Positions 5,733-7,733 of a DNA stretch of 7,733 nucleotides are shown in pieces. The stretch's first letter is position 1; each line of letters opens with the position of its first letter. The position numbers and the translations under genes are program-made. Origin of the DNA: Candidatus Cloacimonadota bacterium (GTDB lineage: Bacteria; Cloacimonadota; Cloacimonadia; Cloacimonadales; TCS61). The DNA lies in the NCBI GenBank assembly GCA_027858325.1, contig JAQICU010000160.1, positions 1-7,733 on the forward strand, read 5' to 3'. The notes beneath the pieces were generated by a model. The model was not told where the DNA came from. It did no database searches and saw only the letters and a list, made by a program, of their open reading frames with translations.

Positions 5733-7448
5733 ATGAAAATAAAATTATTGATCTTATTAAGTTGCTTGGTATTGGTTTCTGCTCTATTTGCAGACCAGCC
5801 ATCCAGTGACAATTATATACTGATCCAACGTGGATTTCTCACAGGGAATGCCAATCAGGCATCTCCCCCGGGATCTACAAGTTATGAACTTACCGAGAGC
5901 TCAATGCTGGGAATTGCCGATGATGCAGAAACAAGCGCTGGATATCTAAATTATCCGGGCTTCCTGCAGCCTAATAATCATGCACCTACAATAGCTCTAC
6001 CTCCCGTATTTACATTCCCAGAAGACGATGGACTAATTGTAGATTTTGCTCCATTTATAAATGATATTAATGGAGACATTGTTACATTAAGTGTGAGTGG
6101 AAATATTGAAGTAATGGTTGATATTGTTGATTTCACAGTAACATTTAGTGCAACTGCAGATTGGAATGGAACCGAATCTCTAACCTTTACAGCTAACGAC
6201 AATATGGATAGAGCAGTTGCTTCTGATATTGTAGATATTACTGTAACTGAAGTTAATGATGATCCAACAATAGTTCTTCCAGATGACTTCGCATTTGATG
6301 AGGATGATGAGCTAATTGTAGATTTCTCAACATTTGTGGAAGATGTTGACTTGGATGATCTCTTCTTAACAGTAACCGGTAATACTGAGATTACTGTAGA
6401 TATTGATGAATTGGAAGTTACTTTTGGTGCAACAGAAAACTGGAATGGGACAGAAACCCTAACTTTCACTGTTGATGATGGACAAGGTGAACGTGCTTCC
6501 TTTACAACCAGTAGGAGTTCTCAAAAACAAAAACAATCTGTTATTGAAAACAGCAGAGCAACTGCAGATGATGTTGTTGATGTGATTGTTCTTCCCGTAA
6601 ATGACGATCCAACAATTGTTTTACCTGATGATTTTACATTTGATGAAGATGATGGACTGATGGTTGATTTTACGGAGTTCATTAATGATGTTGATCTGGA
6701 TGATCTCACGCTCACAGTTACAGGTAATACAGAGATCACAGTTGATATTAATGGTTTTGAAGTTACATTTGGAGCAACTGCAGATTGGAATGGAACCGAA
6801 ACGCTAACCTTTATCGTGGATGACAATGTAACCAGAGCAACTGCAGAGGATGATGTGGATGTGATCGTAACTCCGGTTAACGATGAACCTGTATTGATCG
6901 GTTTCCTGCCGGAAGAACTTGAATTTACAGTTGTAGAAGACAGCATGGTTACCTTCAGTGTGGATGTAGAGGATATTGATAGTACGATAGAATACGCATG
7001 GTTTGTGGATGATGTTTTACAGACCGAGTCTTCAGAAGAGTTCGTTCACATCTTCGAGGTCGTTGGAGATATCGAGATCAAATCAATTGCCTCTGATGAA
7101 GATTATAACATTGAAACTATCTGGATAGTTCAGGTTGAAGAGGGTTCTGATGCCGGAGATATACTTCCGGTTACTACTGATCTAAACCAAAATTACCCAA
7201 ATCCATTCAACCCGACAACCACGATCAATTACTCAATTATAGATGCTGGAAGAGTTAGAATTGAGATATTCAATATTAAGGGTGAGAAGATCCGCACTCT
7301 GGTTGATGAGAGTAAGAACGTTGGATATCATTCTGCTGTATGGAATGGTAGGGATAATAACGGTAAATCTGTAGCTAGTGGAATGTACTTTTACAACATG
7401 GTAACGGATGAGTACCACAAAACAAGGAAAATGTTACTGATCAAATGA
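5733..7448 (+). CDS. Secreted acidic protein with cadherin-like repeats and C-terminal T9SS/FlgD-like tail
   Basis: This is a 571-residue protein. AAGGAG at 5722-5727 supports ATG 5733, with a second GGAGG-type site at 5715-5719. Residues 1-20 are a Sec signal peptide (ending ALFA, cut before D21). Residues 21-80 (SSDNYILIQRGFLTG ... SYELTESSMLG ... AGYLNYPGF) resemble a small beta module seen at the N-terminus of many secreted bacterial proteins. Three cadherin-like/tandem-95-type repeats start near residues 84, 177 and 292. Each has a PTIxLP start, an acidic DEDD-type motif, ADWNGTETLTF or a variant, and a VNDxP end that could bind calcium. A fourth, divergent Ig/PKD-like domain (about 385-473, YAWFVDD) follows. 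Residues 478-571 form the tail: LNQNYPNPFNPTTTINYSI, GEKIRTL, WNGRDNNGKSVASGMYFY and a final KMLLIK. This fits the type A sorting domain of type IX secretion, which overlaps in fold with FlgD-like Ig domains. Repeat 2 carries 22 extra residues. Ligand and role are unknown; adhesion or cell-surface structure is inferred. Confidence 0.9.
   Translation: MKIKLLILLSCLVLVSALFADQPSSDNYILIQRGFLTGNANQASPPGSTSYELTESSMLGIADDAETSAGYLNYPGFLQPNNHAPTIALPPVFTFPEDDGLIVDFAPFINDINGDIVTLSVSGNIEVMVDIVDFTVTFSATADWNGTESLTFTANDNMDRAVASDIVDITVTEVNDDPTIVLPDDFAFDEDDELIVDFSTFVEDVDLDDLFLTVTGNTEITVDIDELEVTFGATENWNGTETLTFTVDDGQGERASFTTSRSSQKQKQSVIENSRATADDVVDVIVLPVNDDPTIVLPDDFTFDEDDGLMVDFTEFINDVDLDDLTLTVTGNTEITVDINGFEVTFGATADWNGTETLTFIVDDNVTRATAEDDVDVIVTPVNDEPVLIGFLPEELEFTVVEDSMVTFSVDVEDIDSTIEYAWFVDDVLQTESSEEFVHIFEVVGDIEIKSIASDEDYNIETIWIVQVEEGSDAGDILPVTTDLNQNYPNPFNPTTTINYSIIDAGRVRIEIFNIKGEKIRTLVDESKNVGYHSAVWNGRDNNGKSVASGMYFYNMVTDEYHKTRKMLLIK
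5985..6887 (+). repeat. Three in-frame cadherin-like repeats, 93, 115 and 93 codons
   Basis: Measured from the conserved proline of each VNDxP/HAPT boundary (residues 85, 178, 293, 386), the units are 93, 115 and 93 codons. Repeats 1 and 3 share an exact 27-bp stretch (6150-6176 and 6774-6800), encoding ATADWNGTE, and CTAACCTTTA follows soon after in both. This shows recent descent from one unit. Confidence 0.9.
6480..6554 (+). other. In-frame insertion within cadherin-like repeat 2
   Basis: Between VDD and RATA, repeat 3 has 3 residues (NVT) where repeat 2 has 25 (250-274), a net gain of 22 codons or 66 bp. The added stretch is Ser/Gln/Lys-rich (RSSQKQKQS) and basic, unlike the acidic repeats around it. 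The reading frame is kept on both sides. I see no clear terminal inverted repeat or target duplication that would name a mobile element. Confidence 0.75.
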
Positions 7449-7474
7449 TCAAAAGTTAGTTCGTTTTAACTTGC

Positions 7475-7502
7475 ATAGCCCAGCCATTAATGGCTGGGCT
7501 AT
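7475..7502 (+). terminator. Terminator-like 28-bp perfect palindrome after the T9SS-tail gene
   Basis: ATAGCCCAGCCATT (7475-7488) is followed directly by its exact reverse complement (7489-7502). In RNA this gives a GC-rich stem with a small AU loop, 26 bases after the stop codon. TTGGTTTTATCT follows, a modest T-rich tail. Probable rho-independent terminator ending the transcript of the preceding gene. Confidence 0.75.
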
Positions 7503-7516
7503 TGGTTTTATCTATT

Positions 7517-7554
7517 CCCCTCATCCCTGTCCCTTCTCCCAGCGGGAGAAGGGG
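7517..7554 (-). repeat. Intergenic hairpin element, copy 1 (inverted relative to copies 2 and 3)
   Basis: CCCTTCTCCC (7531-7540) pairs with GGGAGAAGGG (7544-7553) over 10 bp around an AGC loop. A CCCCTCATCCC foot lies on its left. Its reverse complement lines up with copy 2, sharing TCTCCCGCTGGGAGA exactly (7535-7549 against 7591-7605) and a GGGATGAGGGG tail resembling the AGGTGAGGGC tail of copy 2. Confidence 0.75.
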
Positions 7555-7583
7555 ATCTATTAATTATATTCTCTTAGCCAATT

Positions 7584-7619
7584 TTATTCCTCTCCCGCTG
7601 GGAGAGGTTAGGTGAGGGC
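7584..7619 (+). repeat. Intergenic hairpin element, copy 2
   Basis: This is a 36-bp unit: TTATT, then CCTCTCCC (7589-7596) pairing with GGGAGAGG (7600-7607) around GCT, then the tail TTAGGTGAGGGC. CCCTCACC/CTCTCCC-type intergenic elements of this kind are, from memory, scattered in many bacterial genomes. No coding capacity. Confidence 0.8.
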
Positions 7620-7635
7620 ATAAACTTAACATTTC

Positions 7636-7671
7636 TTATTCCTCTTTTTCCAAAAGAGGTTAGGTGAGGGC
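7636..7671 (+). repeat. Intergenic hairpin element, copy 3, with compensated stem changes
   Basis: This unit is also 36 bp and starts 52 bp after copy 2: TTATT, then CCTCTTTT (7641-7648) pairing with AAAAGAGG (7652-7659) around TCC, then the identical tail TTAGGTGAGGGC. Three loop-proximal C-G pairs of copy 2 are T-A pairs here, and every pair is kept. Confidence 0.8.
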
Positions 7672-7733
7672 TAACAGATTAATATTTAAGCAAGCCCTTC
7701 AATTTAAAATCTATCTTATCAATTTCATTCAAA
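7672..7733. other. AT-rich right edge without recognised feature
   Basis: I see no gene start, RNA gene or repeat in these last bases. Together with the elements before it, the non-coding stretch after the last gene is at least 285 bases long and continues past the window. Confidence 0.6.

Noticed and set aside
5733..5795. Lipoprotein signal at LLSC in the T9SS-tail protein
   Set aside because: The hydrophobic stretch before Cys11 would be too short, and a good ALFA cleavage site lies further on.
5978..6946. Long minus-strand open frames opposite the cadherin-like repeats
   Set aside because: They are Ser/Thr/Val-rich mirror products of the repetitive acidic codons on the + strand, with no start signals or recognisable domains.
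7475..7502. Perfect palindrome as a protein operator
   Set aside because: Its position just after a stop codon, GC-rich stem and following T-rich bases are better explained as a terminator; no downstream gene is visible for it to control.
7517..7671. CRISPR array
   Set aside because: Only three short hairpin units, one inverted, with unequal spacing and no cas genes in the window.

Overview
The window reads as accessory, surface-protein DNA from a Gram-negative bacterium of the FCB superphylum. A Cloacimonadota-like or related anaerobe (Marinimicrobia, Ignavibacteria, Fibrobacterota) is my best guess. The grounds are AT-rich coding sequence, a run of large signal-peptide proteins, and a C-terminal tail with the NYPNPFNP signature used for type IX secretion and sorting in that superphylum. 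No marker gene fixes the taxonomy, so this is inference. All genes lie on the + strand.

Layout: (1) positions 1-918 hold the 3' part of a secreted fibre-like protein that ends in an Lcl_C (DUF1566) domain. (2) Positions 989-2689, 2732-4228 and 4417-5652 hold three tandem paralogues. Each has a signal peptide, a shared N-terminal module of about 100 residues (the PQTIDYQGRLADSDG type), a shared linker (GDITAxTAGTGLNGGG), a strongly divergent Gly/Tyr-rich middle, a shared NYAGYF segment, and a C-terminal peptidase S74 intramolecular chaperone. The Ser-Lys dyad is visible in all three. (3) Positions 5733-7448 encode a secreted acidic protein with three 93-residue-type cadherin-like repeats, one of them carrying a 22-residue insertion, a fourth Ig-like domain and a FlgD-like/T9SS tail. 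(4) Positions 7449-7733 are non-coding: a terminator-like 28-bp perfect palindrome, then three related hairpin elements whose stems differ by compensated base changes.

The most interesting theme is modular. One export and N-terminal module and one self-cleaving folding module are reused around different middles, and the left-hand neighbour shows a similar stalk capped by a different C-terminal domain. DNA identity is near complete in patches of the shared modules, including a 76-bp exact match, and is low in the middles. This suggests recent duplication or gene conversion with diversification of the exposed segment. I infer that these proteins form trimeric surface fibres or adhesins comparable in architecture to phage tail fibres. 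The sequence shows the architecture but not the ligand. The last gene is probably another surface protein; whether it works with the fibres cannot be told from the sequence.
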